19,618 nt of DNA from CAYHCE01 sp964355015 (GTDB lineage: Bacteria; Cyanobacteriota; Cyanobacteriia; PCC-6307; Cyanobiaceae), in assembly GCA_964355015.1 (NCBI GenBank), contig CAYHCE010000049.1, positions 1 to 19,618 of the forward strand, read 5' to 3'. Position numbers and translations under genes: made by a program. The notes under the pieces were generated by a model, which saw only the letters and a program-made list of their open reading frames with translations, was not told the origin of the DNA and searched no databases. How positions within the stretch are numbered: the first letter of the stretch is position 1; each line of letters begins with the position of its first letter. This document shows positions 7,394 through 14,024 of the stretch, piece by piece.

Positions 7394-8875
7394 ATGATTG
7401 TATCAGATTATACTGCTGATGAGATGAGTGTTGCCACTGATGAGGGCATCACTGATCCAGAGTTTGATCAGGAAACTTCGCAAGTCTGCTGGCAGGATCT
7501 CGGTGGGCGGCTCTGGGTTGCGCCCATGGACCCTGTGACGGGAGACATTCTTCTCGACCAGAAACAGGGCCTGGATACAGGCTTGGCCCCGATTGGAAGT
7601 CCCGATGGGAATGGGGGTACCGGCAATGGCCCTGAATGGATCCGCTCGGATAGTGGGTCCGACATCCTGTATACCAAGGCCATCACCTCGGATCCGGCCA
7701 GTTGGCAGGTTTGGAGCGCCAGTTGGGATGGTTCTACTTGGCAGGTGCGCTCCATCACGACGGGCTCAAGCCCGAACGGCAGCACTGTTACGGGAGATCC
7801 GGATCCAAAGTTCATCTACCGGAAGGCTGGTATCAGCGGAGGTTACGATCTCTACTGGCGTGATTATAAAAGCGGAGTTGAAGGGCTGATTACCACTGAC
7901 ACTACCAAGGGGGTGCGCTGGGTCAATCAAGAGAGCAGCCAACTCGTTTATTCTCAACAGGTCGATGGCATCGGACAGATCTTTCGCTATGATGTCAGCC
8001 TGGGAATCTCAACTCAACTGACATTCGGCGGATCCGACAAAACCAAGCCTTGGATGTGGAAAGCTCCAGAGCTCAATGGCGGCTTGGTTCTCATGGCAAA
8101 CGAGACCAATCCTGGCCAGCCTGACACCTTGGGGCTTTATACCGAGACCAGTGGTGCTTGGAACCGATCTATTGTGCTGAGGCCACCCACAGGCCGTCAA
8201 CTGATTTATTCCGCAGAGCCGGTTGTGTATGATGGCCGATCAGGGATCTCGTTCGTCGCCAAGGATGAGATCAGCCCAGCGGCGCAATCTGAAGTATGGA
8301 TGGCTGGCTTCGGCCAGTCCGGCCCGGTGTATCGGCAAGTAAGTGAATCGAACCCGCTTTCCCGCAATGATCCCGAGACCTTCGCAACGGATCAGGGCCT
8401 GTTTGTCTATTACAACATCAGAAGCGTTAAGCCTTTTGATACTACCCCCCCAAGCCTGTACAGGTCGGCGGTAGGCGTGATTGCCGACACAGGCATGATC
8501 TCCTCTGCCAGTGCTGATCATCAAATCCTCTCGGCTGACAATGGCACAGACGTGGTGACTGGGCAGCCGAGCAATGAGCAGAGTTCGGCGCAAACCAATC
8601 CTTTCTACCTCGATCTCTATGGAATGAACGGGACCGCTCCCCCTTCGCCTTCCTCCCCCACGGGCGGGACTTTCGAGGTGGCGAATTCCGGTGTGGACAC
8701 TGGATCCGATGTCTGGTACATCAGCTCTTCCTCCTCTGAATCGACAGGGCTGATCTTGATGACAATGCCCGGCTCGACTGAGACTCCCAGTGCGCCCAGC
8801 GGCTCTCAGGATGCTGCGTTGAATCCCTGGTTGTTGCCTGCCCCTGGCGACCCAGCCGTTCCAGCCGTGAGCTGA
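7394..8875 (+). CDS. TolB/WD40-like beta-propeller protein
   Basis: The 493-residue product is built of repeated beta-strand blocks of the TolB-like type, for example SDILYTKAITSDPASWQVWS, SQLVYSQQVDGIGQIFRYDV followed by STQLTFGGSDKTKPWMW, and SEVWMAGFGQ. TolB-like propellers generally bind proteins or polymers; no enzyme motif is seen. The C-terminal part (about 415-493) is low-complexity and Pro/Ser-rich and ends in PAPGDPAVPAVS. There is no evident signal peptide or membrane segment, so either it is cytoplasmic or it leaves by a route not readable here. ATG 7394 is preferred because AAGGA (7379-7383) lies 10 bases upstream; TTG 7388 is possible. It is transcribed away from IS copy 2, and its GC content resembles the other island genes rather than the core. 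Confidence 0.7.
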   Translation: MIVSDYTADEMSVATDEGITDPEFDQETSQVCWQDLGGRLWVAPMDPVTGDILLDQKQGLDTGLAPIGSPDGNGGTGNGPEWIRSDSGSDILYTKAITSDPASWQVWSASWDGSTWQVRSITTGSSPNGSTVTGDPDPKFIYRKAGISGGYDLYWRDYKSGVEGLITTDTTKGVRWVNQESSQLVYSQQVDGIGQIFRYDVSLGISTQLTFGGSDKTKPWMWKAPELNGGLVLMANETNPGQPDTLGLYTETSGAWNRSIVLRPPTGRQLIYSAEPVVYDGRSGISFVAKDEISPAAQSEVWMAGFGQSGPVYRQVSESNPLSRNDPETFATDQGLFVYYNIRSVKPFDTTPPSLYRSAVGVIADTGMISSASADHQILSADNGTDVVTGQPSNEQSSAQTNPFYLDLYGMNGTAPPSPSSPTGGTFEVANSGVDTGSDVWYISSSSSESTGLILMTMPGSTETPSAPSGSQDAALNPWLLPAPGDPAVPAVS

Positions 8876-8888
8876 TCAAAATGCCAAT

Positions 8889-9011
8889 CTAGTATGCAGT
8901 CCCGGAAATTTGCGAGCAAAGCCTCTGGAGTTTCTCCAGGATCGAATCCGTCGTCGCGGTCCAGCTGAGCGGGGCTGAGCTTTTGTTATAGTGGGTGATG
9001 AAGTGCTCGAT
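8889..9011 (-). pseudogene. IS630-type transposase, 3'-end remnant
   Basis: On the minus strand this open stretch reads IEHFITHYNKSSAPLSWTAT and then TTDSILEKLQRLCSQISGT before a stop at 8889-8891. This is the characteristic C-terminus of IS630-family transposases (yN...pf.Wta..dsIl.kl.r). A stop codon (9012-9014) breaks the frame just upstream. Beyond it only weak echoes remain, such as RPKFQLEWPT in another frame (about 9055-9085), which resembles the family HPRF-LHFTPT region. The catalytic core is gone, so this is a dead fragment. Confidence 0.65.
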
Positions 9012-9014
9012 CTA

Positions 9015-9434
9015 CTGCAAGCAGAAGCACTTCGGGCTAGCAGGGCGTTGCACGTAGGCAAGTTGGCCATTCAAGCTGGAACTTTGGGCGCGTTTCGGGG
9101 CTAAAGCGTCTCAATGTCTTCTCACTGAGGCCAGCAATTCACGCCGAGGCCCTCCGCCAACCAGCGCACCCAGCGGGAGAAGTTTCCGGAGGATACGGCG
9201 CGGGTGGTGCGTTGACAGGCACAGATCGACCTGATCGAGCCCCACCACCGCCAACAGGCATGACCTCACTTCTTCAGCCGAGCTCCTGCCGGGCAATGTC
9301 AACCTCCCTGGTCCGTCAGGCTGTTGTTGATCCCAGCCTGATCCGGGTTGCCGGCCTGGCACGGAGGGAGGCGGCTCGCCTCCACCGCTGATGGGCCCAT
9401 GGCCTCAGCCAGGGTGCGGGGCACTGGCGGGGAA
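9015..9434. other. Non-coding or degenerate stretch between the island and tRNA-Thr
   Basis: No reading frame here looks like a real gene. A minus-strand frame (9111-9362) and a plus-strand frame ending near 9391 are open for 70-85 codons, but neither shows a recognisable domain or a good start. The leftmost part may be decayed IS630 DNA. No copy of the tRNA-Thr 3' end, which would mark an attachment site, is visible here. Confidence 0.5.
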
Positions 9435-9506
9435 AGCCGGCTAACGGATTTGAACCGATGGCCTTCGCTTTACAAAAGCGCTGCTCTACCACTGAGCTAA
9501 GCCGGC
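9435..9506 (-). tRNA. trnT: tRNA-Thr (anticodon UGU)
   Basis: The minus strand folds as a 72-nt tRNA. The acceptor stem is GCCGGCT with AGCCGGC, the D arm is GCTC-AGTGGTAGA-GAGC type, the anticodon loop is TTTGTAA with TGT at the anticodon position (reads ACA, threonine), and the T loop is GGTTCAAATCC. The discriminator base is U and no CCA is encoded. Position 27/43 is a G-A mismatch. Its 3' end points into the accessory region, the usual side for tRNA-targeted integration. Confidence 0.95.
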
Positions 9507-9518
9507 TTGTGGCTGAGT

Positions 9519-9740
9519 TTATCGCTCGCGCAGCGCCCAGAGCAGCAGCTGGCTGCGATTGGCAGATCCAGTTTTGCTGAGCAGGCTCGAGATGTGGCTT
9601 TCGACGGTGCGGGGGCTCAGCACCAGTTCCGCCGCGATGGCCCGGTTGCTGAGGCCGCGGCGCAGCCGCTCGAGCACACGCAGTTCGGCCGGCGTGGGCG
9701 CAGTGGATCGGATGGACCGGGACATCGGCAGAACGCTCAC
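9519..9740 (-). CDS. Small LuxR-type helix-turn-helix regulator
   Basis: The 73-residue protein consists almost only of a LuxR/GerE DNA-binding domain: TPAELRVLERLRRGLSNRAI (about 16-35), then AAELVLSPRTVESHISSLLS, the recognition-helix signature, and KTGSANRSQLLLWAL. There is no receiver or ligand domain, so it would have to sense its signal by itself or bind DNA constitutively. Cyanobacteria have such stand-alone LuxR proteins (PedR is a known redox-linked one), but identity with PedR cannot be shown here. There is no cysteine in the sequence, which argues against thiol redox sensing. ATG 9725 is an alternative start. It lies just upstream of tRNA-Thr and downstream of minE on the same strand. 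Confidence 0.8.
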   Translation of the reverse strand: MSVLPMSRSIRSTAPTPAELRVLERLRRGLSNRAIAAELVLSPRTVESHISSLLSKTGSANRSQLLLWALRER

Positions 9741-9800
9741 CGCCCCAGGATTCCCCGCTCAGGCCAGGCTGGATCCACCGACCGCTTCGGGCCTGTGGGC

Positions 9801-10112
9801 TCAGCGTCTGGCCCTGGCAGCGGCGGGACCGCCCGCCGGAGGCAGAGGGGTGGGACGAGCCCGTTTGATCGGCAGGTTGGCCACCAGCGCCGTGACCCGA
9901 TCCTCCGTTTCCAGGCTGACGTCGACTTCGTTCAGGTCGATTTCCACGTAACGGGAGACGACTTCGAGGATCTCGCGGCGCATCTGCTCGAGCAGTTCCG
10001 GGTTCAGGTCGCTGCGATCGTGGGCGAGCACCAGCTGCAGGCGCTGTCGGGCGGTGGAGGCACTGGCGGGCTGACGACCGAGCAGCTTGTCGATGAAGTC
10101 GCGCAAGGTCAT
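9801..10112 (-). CDS. minE: Cell division topological specificity factor MinE
   Basis: MinE stimulates MinD ATPase and drives it off the membrane, so that MinC inhibits division only away from midcell. The 103-residue protein has the N-terminal membrane-targeting helix MTLRDFIDKLLGR, the central MinD-interacting segment (RQRLQLVLAHDRSDLNPELL) and the dimerising C-terminal part with EILEVVSRYVEIDLNEVDVS. A basic, Pro/Ala-rich tail (about 83-103) extends beyond the core. ATG 10112 is preferred over the GTG one codon upstream. It starts 6 bases after the minD stop and must be co-transcribed with minD. Confidence 0.95.
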   Translation of the reverse strand: MTLRDFIDKLLGRQPASASTARQRLQLVLAHDRSDLNPELLEQMRREILEVVSRYVEIDLNEVDVSLETEDRVTALVANLPIKRARPTPLPPAGGPAAARARR

Positions 10113-10118
10113 CACGGC

Positions 10119-10952
10119 TCAGAAGATCTTGGTGTGCATCAGCCGGCCGATCTTGGCCCGCAGGCCCTGGCCTTCCTTGCTGAGATCGAGCATCGGCACC
10201 ACCTCGCCTAGCAGCCGCCTGGCCACGTTGGTGTAGGCCAGGCCGGCTGGGGAGCGGCTGCCGTTGAGGGTGAGCGGTTCGCCTCGGTTGGTGGACACGA
10301 TCACCTGCTCGTCCTCCAGGACCAGGCCCAGCAGGGGCAGAGCCAGGATGTCGGTGACGTCGCTGACCGCCAGCATCTCCTGGTTGGCCATCATCTTCGG
10401 CCGCACCCGGTTGAGCACCAGTTGCACCGGTGCGATCTCCCGGGTCTGGAGCAGTCCGATCACCCGGTCGGCGTCGCGCACCGCCGACACCTCGGGTGTG
10501 GTGACCACCAGCGCCTCCCTGGCGGCGGCGGCCGCATTCTTGAAGCCGTCCTCGATGCCGGCGGGGCAGTCGATCAGCACGTAGTCGAACTGCTCGGCCA
10601 GCTGAGCCACGATCGACTTCATGTCGTCGGGAGTCAGCCACTCCAGCATGCGGGGGTTGCCGGCCGGCAGCAGCGACAGGTTCGGTTCCTGTTTGTGCCG
10701 CACCAGAGCCTGCTCCAGGCGGCAGCTGCCGGCGAGCACCTCCTGGGCGGTGTAGACGATCCGGTTCTCCAGCCCCAGCAGCAGATCCAGGTTGCGCAGG
10801 CCGAAGTCCGCATCGAGAACGGCGGTTCTGACCCCTTGCTTGGCCAGGGCGACGCCCAGGTTGGCGGTGAGGGTGGTCTTGCCGACCCCCCCCTTGCCGG
10901 AGCAGATCAGGATCGTGCGGCTCTGGGAGGTCGTCACGGGAGTGCCAGACAT
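10119..10952 (-). CDS. minD: Septum site-determining ATPase MinD
   Basis: This ParA/MinD-family membrane ATPase of 277 residues recruits MinC to the membrane and cycles with MinE. The deviant Walker A motif is GKGGVGKTT (19-27), with the signature lysine at 20 and the catalytic lysine at 25. VLDADFGLRNLD (about 45-56) and YVLIDCPAGIE (Walker B region) follow. The C-terminus LRAKIGRLMHTKIF is the amphipathic membrane-binding helix. The length is normal for the family. minE follows immediately. minC, expected just upstream on this strand, lies 2.3 kb away beyond three oppositely oriented genes. Confidence 0.97.
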   Translation of the reverse strand: MSGTPVTTSQSRTILICSGKGGVGKTTLTANLGVALAKQGVRTAVLDADFGLRNLDLLLGLENRIVYTAQEVLAGSCRLEQALVRHKQEPNLSLLPAGNPRMLEWLTPDDMKSIVAQLAEQFDYVLIDCPAGIEDGFKNAAAAAREALVVTTPEVSAVRDADRVIGLLQTREIAPVQLVLNRVRPKMMANQEMLAVSDVTDILALPLLGLVLEDEQVIVSTNRGEPLTLNGSRSPAGLAYTNVARRLLGEVVPMLDLSKEGQGLRAKIGRLMHTKIF

Positions 10953-11051
10953 GGATGCAGATTAAGGCCAGGAACCGCTTCCGGTTCGTGGCGGCCACGA
11001 CCGTCCGGGCGGTCGGCGGATAGAACAGGTCCCACCGCCCAGGCCCTGCCG
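10953..11051. promoter_or_regulatory. Divergent intergenic region, minD / PLD-like gene
   Basis: These 99 bp separate minD (minus) from the PLD-like gene (plus) and should hold a promoter for each. No clear -10/-35 pair can be read. Because minC is no longer directly upstream, minD and minE must be transcribed from a promoter here or by read-through antisense to the inserted genes. Confidence 0.35.
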
Positions 11052-12050
11052 ATGTCCGAGACCCTGCCCCATCGCCAGAACCTGCTGGTGATGCCCGACG
11101 ACGGGGCCTCCTCGGTGGTGGCTCTGATCGACCGGGCCCGGGAGCAGCTGCTGCTCAAGCAGTTCAAGCTGGAATCCGAGCAGGTGGAGCAGGCCCTGCT
11201 GCGGGCCCATGAACGGGGCGTGGCGGTGCGGGTGATGCTCAATCCCCACACCTCGGGTGGGGACCGCTGGAACGACGAGGCCTTCAGCCGGCTGCAGGCC
11301 TGGGGCATGGAGGTGAACTGGACCAGCGAGGCCTTCCCGGTGACCCATGAGAAATCTCTGGTGGTGGACCGTGAGCTGGCCCTGATCGCCACCTTCAACC
11401 TCTCCGACAAGTACTTCACCGAGACCCGGGATTACGGCGTGGTCACCCACGCCAGGCCCGTGATTGAACAGGTGATCGCCGGCTTCGAGGCCGACTGGCA
11501 CCGGCGGTTCTTCGAGCCCGATCTGGGGGTGGGACTCGTCTGGAGCAGTTTCCACAGCCGCGGGCAGATGGCCCGGCTGGTGGACTCCGCCAACCGCAGC
11601 CTCTGGATCCAGCACCCCAAGTTCGTCGATGCCGTGATCCTCGAGCGGATCATCTCCGCCCGGGAGCGCGGCGCCAAAGTGCGGGTGCTCTGCGGCGGCA
11701 AGCACGGCATCAGCGACTGGGACATCTACGACACCTTCTCCTCGCTGCGGGTGATGGAACGCTTCGGCGTCAAGGTGCGGCGCCAGAAGCACCTGAAGCT
11801 GCATGCCAAGCTGATCCTTGTGGATGGCATCGCCGCTCAGACCGGTTCGATGAACATCGATCGCAGCGCCTTCGATCTGCGGCGGGAGCTGGGCATCGAG
11901 ACCGATGCGCCCGAGGTGGTGGCCCGTCTGAAGGACTCCTTCTCACGCGACTGGGCCCTGGCCCGCAGATACCGCGCGCCGGATCCGCTCGATCCCAGCC
12001 TGCACGAGCGGGGCGAGCTGCCTGCCGATCCCCATTTCGTGCACGACTGA
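11052..12050 (+). CDS. Phospholipase D-like (HKD) protein
   Basis: The 332-residue protein has two HKD motifs typical of the phospholipase D superfamily: H99-x-K101-x4-D106 (THEKSLVVD, followed by ATFNLSDKYF) and H251-x-K253-x4-D258 (LHAKLILVD, followed by GSMNIDRSAF). Together they form one two-histidine active site. The family includes cardiolipin synthases, phosphatidyltransferases, phosphodiesterases and nucleases. There is no N-terminal membrane segment, unlike typical cardiolipin synthase, so it is probably soluble, and its substrate is open. ATG 11052 is chosen because upstream in-frame sequence overlaps minD antisense. Its stop overlaps the next start (TGATG at 12048-12052), so it is translationally coupled to the chromate-transporter pair. 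Confidence 0.88.
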   Translation: MSETLPHRQNLLVMPDDGASSVVALIDRAREQLLLKQFKLESEQVEQALLRAHERGVAVRVMLNPHTSGGDRWNDEAFSRLQAWGMEVNWTSEAFPVTHEKSLVVDRELALIATFNLSDKYFTETRDYGVVTHARPVIEQVIAGFEADWHRRFFEPDLGVGLVWSSFHSRGQMARLVDSANRSLWIQHPKFVDAVILERIISARERGAKVRVLCGGKHGISDWDIYDTFSSLRVMERFGVKVRRQKHLKLHAKLILVDGIAAQTGSMNIDRSAFDLRRELGIETDAPEVVARLKDSFSRDWALARRYRAPDPLDPSLHERGELPADPHFVHD

Positions 12051-12646
12051 TGACGGAAACACCGCCGCCGTCCTCATCGGCCCAGGAGATCTGCCTGGCC
12101 CCTCCACCCGGTTGCCGGCAGCTGTTCATCGGCATGCTGCAGGTGGCGCTCTCCTCCTTCGGCGGAGGGCTCTCGGCCTGGAGCCAGCGCATCGTGGTGG
12201 AGCAGCGTCGCTGGATGAGCAACGAGAGCTTCCTCACGGGGCTCACCGTGGCCCGTCTGTTCCCGGGGCCCAACCAGATCAACATGGCCGTGTATATCGG
12301 CGCCAGCTTCCAGGGCCTGCGTGGCGCACTCGTGGCGCTGGCCGGCATGCTGCTCGTGCCCTTCACCCTGTTGATGCTGCTGGGGCTCGTCTATTTCCAG
12401 GTGCATCAGATCCCGGCCGTCGATCGGGTGCTGGCCGGTGTGGTGGCGGCGGCCGCCGGCATGGCCCTCTCGATGGGCTTCAGGATCCTGGACACCTACT
12501 GGCGCGATCCGATCGCCCTGCTGCTGGCTGCCGCCACTTTCGTGGCCATGGCCGTGCTGCAGGTGCGGCTGATTCCCGTGGTGCTGGTGGCGGGCCCGCT
12601 GGCGATGGCCTGGTACTGGCCTCGCCCCAGCGGACGGGGGCGCTGA
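12050..12646 (+). CDS. Chromate transporter, half-size subunit A (ChrA-like)
   Basis: This 198-residue membrane protein is one CHR domain. The N-terminal signature LSSFGGGLSAWSQRIVVEQR is followed by FLTGLTVARLFPGPNQINMA, which holds the family PGP motif, and then hydrophobic segments (LVALAGMLLVPFTLLMLLGL, VLAGVVAAAAGMALSM, LLAAATFVAMAVLQV). Short CHR proteins work as pairs encoded side by side, as here, and ChrA-type carriers export chromate or related oxyanions. The actual substrate in this organism is not known. The start codon overlaps the stop of the PLD-like gene. Confidence 0.88.
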   Translation: MTETPPPSSSAQEICLAPPPGCRQLFIGMLQVALSSFGGGLSAWSQRIVVEQRRWMSNESFLTGLTVARLFPGPNQINMAVYIGASFQGLRGALVALAGMLLVPFTLLMLLGLVYFQVHQIPAVDRVLAGVVAAAAGMALSMGFRILDTYWRDPIALLLAAATFVAMAVLQVRLIPVVLVAGPLAMAWYWPRPSGRGR

Positions 12647-12651
12647 GCCCG

Positions 12652-13260
12652 ATGGCCCTGCTCGTCCACTCCCTGCTGCCTGTGGGCTGTACGCCGACCG
12701 CCCTGAGTGATCCGGCCAGCCTGCTCAACGTGCTCTGGACCTTCCTGTCGCTCTCCCTGTTTTCGCTGGGCGGCGGCAACACCCTGCTGGGGGAGTACCA
12801 CCACCTCAGCGTGGTCCGGTTCTGCTGGCTCAGCTCCTCCCAGTTCGCCGATCTCTATGCGCTGGCGGAGGCGGCTCCAGGACCCAGCTCCATGATCGTG
12901 GGCCTGCTGGGAATGGGCGCGGCCTGGCGCGAGGGACCCTTCTGGGAATTGGTCAGCGCCTATGGGGCGGAGCTGGCCGTGCTGTTGCCCTCCACCCTGG
13001 TGATGGTGGTGGCCTGCCTCAGCTGGAACCGCCTGCGGGATTCCCCCTGGCGCGTCGCCTTCGAACGGGGCCTGGGTCCGATCACCCTCGGCATCCTGTT
13101 CGCCGTGGGCCTGAAGATCCTGATCACCTCCAACCACGGCGTCCCGGCTTATCTGGTGTCGATCGTCGTCTGCGTGCTGATGCTGCGCACCCGAATCTCC
13201 CCCCTCTGGTTCATGGCCGTGGCCGGTGTGCTGGGCGGGCTGGGTGTGATCAACCGCTGA
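12652..13260 (+). CDS. Chromate transporter, half-size subunit B (ChrA-like)
   Basis: This is the second single-CHR-domain protein, 202 residues, starting 5 bases after the first one ends. It shows LFSLGGGNTLLGEYHHLSVV and DLYALAEAAPGPSSMIVGLL with the PGP motif, followed by membrane segments (ELAVLLPSTLVMVVACLSW, ITLGILFAVGLKILI, YLVSIVVCVLMLRT and PLWFMAVAGVLGGLGVI). With the previous gene it should form a hetero-oligomeric carrier. The two halves differ in sequence, as is usual for such pairs. It ends 33 bp from the minC stop codon in convergent orientation, and no strong terminator is evident in that gap. Confidence 0.87.
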   Translation: MALLVHSLLPVGCTPTALSDPASLLNVLWTFLSLSLFSLGGGNTLLGEYHHLSVVRFCWLSSSQFADLYALAEAAPGPSSMIVGLLGMGAAWREGPFWELVSAYGAELAVLLPSTLVMVVACLSWNRLRDSPWRVAFERGLGPITLGILFAVGLKILITSNHGVPAYLVSIVVCVLMLRTRISPLWFMAVAGVLGGLGVINR

Positions 13261-13293
13261 GCGCGGACCCGGCGGTGCACGGCGGGCCCTGTT

Positions 13294-14001
13294 TCAGTCG
13301 GGCAGGGGCCAGAGCGGTTCGGCCGGATCGATCTCGATCGTGCCGTCCACGAGCCGGGCTTGCTCGCTGAAGCCGTTCGGGGGCAGATCCTCGGGCCCCC
13401 GTGCCACGACGTCGGCGATCCTCAGCTGCAGCGGCCGCAGCTGCAGAGCCACGATTCTGGCGCTGCCGTCACCCCGGCAGCCCGCATGGGCAACGCCCCG
13501 CAGCCGCCCCCACACCAGCACATGGCCGCCGGCACTCACCCGCGCGCCGGGATTCACATCGCCCAGCAGCAGCACGGAGCCCTCGCCCTGCAGATGATCG
13601 CCGGACCGCAGCGTGCCCCGGTGGATCAGCAGCCCGACCTCGGGCCCGCCGTCCGCCGCTGGCTCCCTCGTCGCCTCGCTGCCGGGCGGTTCCCTGCCGT
13701 CCGTGTGGGGGAGGCCCGTGGGCAGACCCAGGGCCGAGGCCGCCACCAGGGTTTCGCCCACACGGCTCTCCACCCGGCAGAGCGCGAGCCCGTGGTCCTG
13801 CAGCTGTCGTTGCAGCGTCCGCAGCTCGGGCAGGGTGAGGCTCCAGTCGGCGGCATGGAGCACCACGGGTCCGGCGGGGGGAAGAGGACCCAGGCCATGG
13901 GCCACCTCCTCGAGGCTGCTGCCGGCACTGCCGCCGTGGGCCGGCAGCAGCAGATGGTGGGCAAGACCGGGCCTGGGAGCCGGCACGAAATCGGCAGCCA
14001 T
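13294..14001 (-). CDS. minC: Septum site-determining protein MinC
   Basis: MinC blocks FtsZ polymerisation where MinD holds it at the membrane. In this 235-residue protein the C-terminal half (about 122-205) is the MinC beta-helix domain: LLIHRGTLRSGDHLQGEGSV, LLLGDVNPGARVSAGGHVLV and WGRLRGVAHAGCRGD, then ARIVALQLRPLQLRIADVVA. The N-terminal domain is less conserved (VVLHAADWSLTLPELRTLQR). A Gly/Pro-rich linker joins them. ATG 14001 is chosen because it begins 23 bases after the HD-gene stop; a longer in-frame ORF upstream is antisense overrun into the HD gene. Unusually, minD does not follow: a three-gene cluster on the other strand intervenes. Confidence 0.92.
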   Translation of the reverse strand: MAADFVPAPRPGLAHHLLLPAHGGSAGSSLEEVAHGLGPLPPAGPVVLHAADWSLTLPELRTLQRQLQDHGLALCRVESRVGETLVAASALGLPTGLPHTDGREPPGSEATREPAADGGPEVGLLIHRGTLRSGDHLQGEGSVLLLGDVNPGARVSAGGHVLVWGRLRGVAHAGCRGDGSARIVALQLRPLQLRIADVVARGPEDLPPNGFSEQARLVDGTIEIDPAEPLWPLPD

Positions 14002-14024
14002 CAGGGTCTGCGGCGGGCCCCAAC

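Noticed and set aside
9316..10998. 560-residue minus-strand open frame overlapping minD and minE
   Set aside because: Arg/Gly/Pro/Ala-rich composition with no domain; it is an alternative frame of minD and minE, both of which have clear motifs.
10422..11051. Upstream extension of the PLD-like frame
   Set aside because: It is antisense to minD and low-complexity; ATG 11052 gives a complete two-HKD protein.
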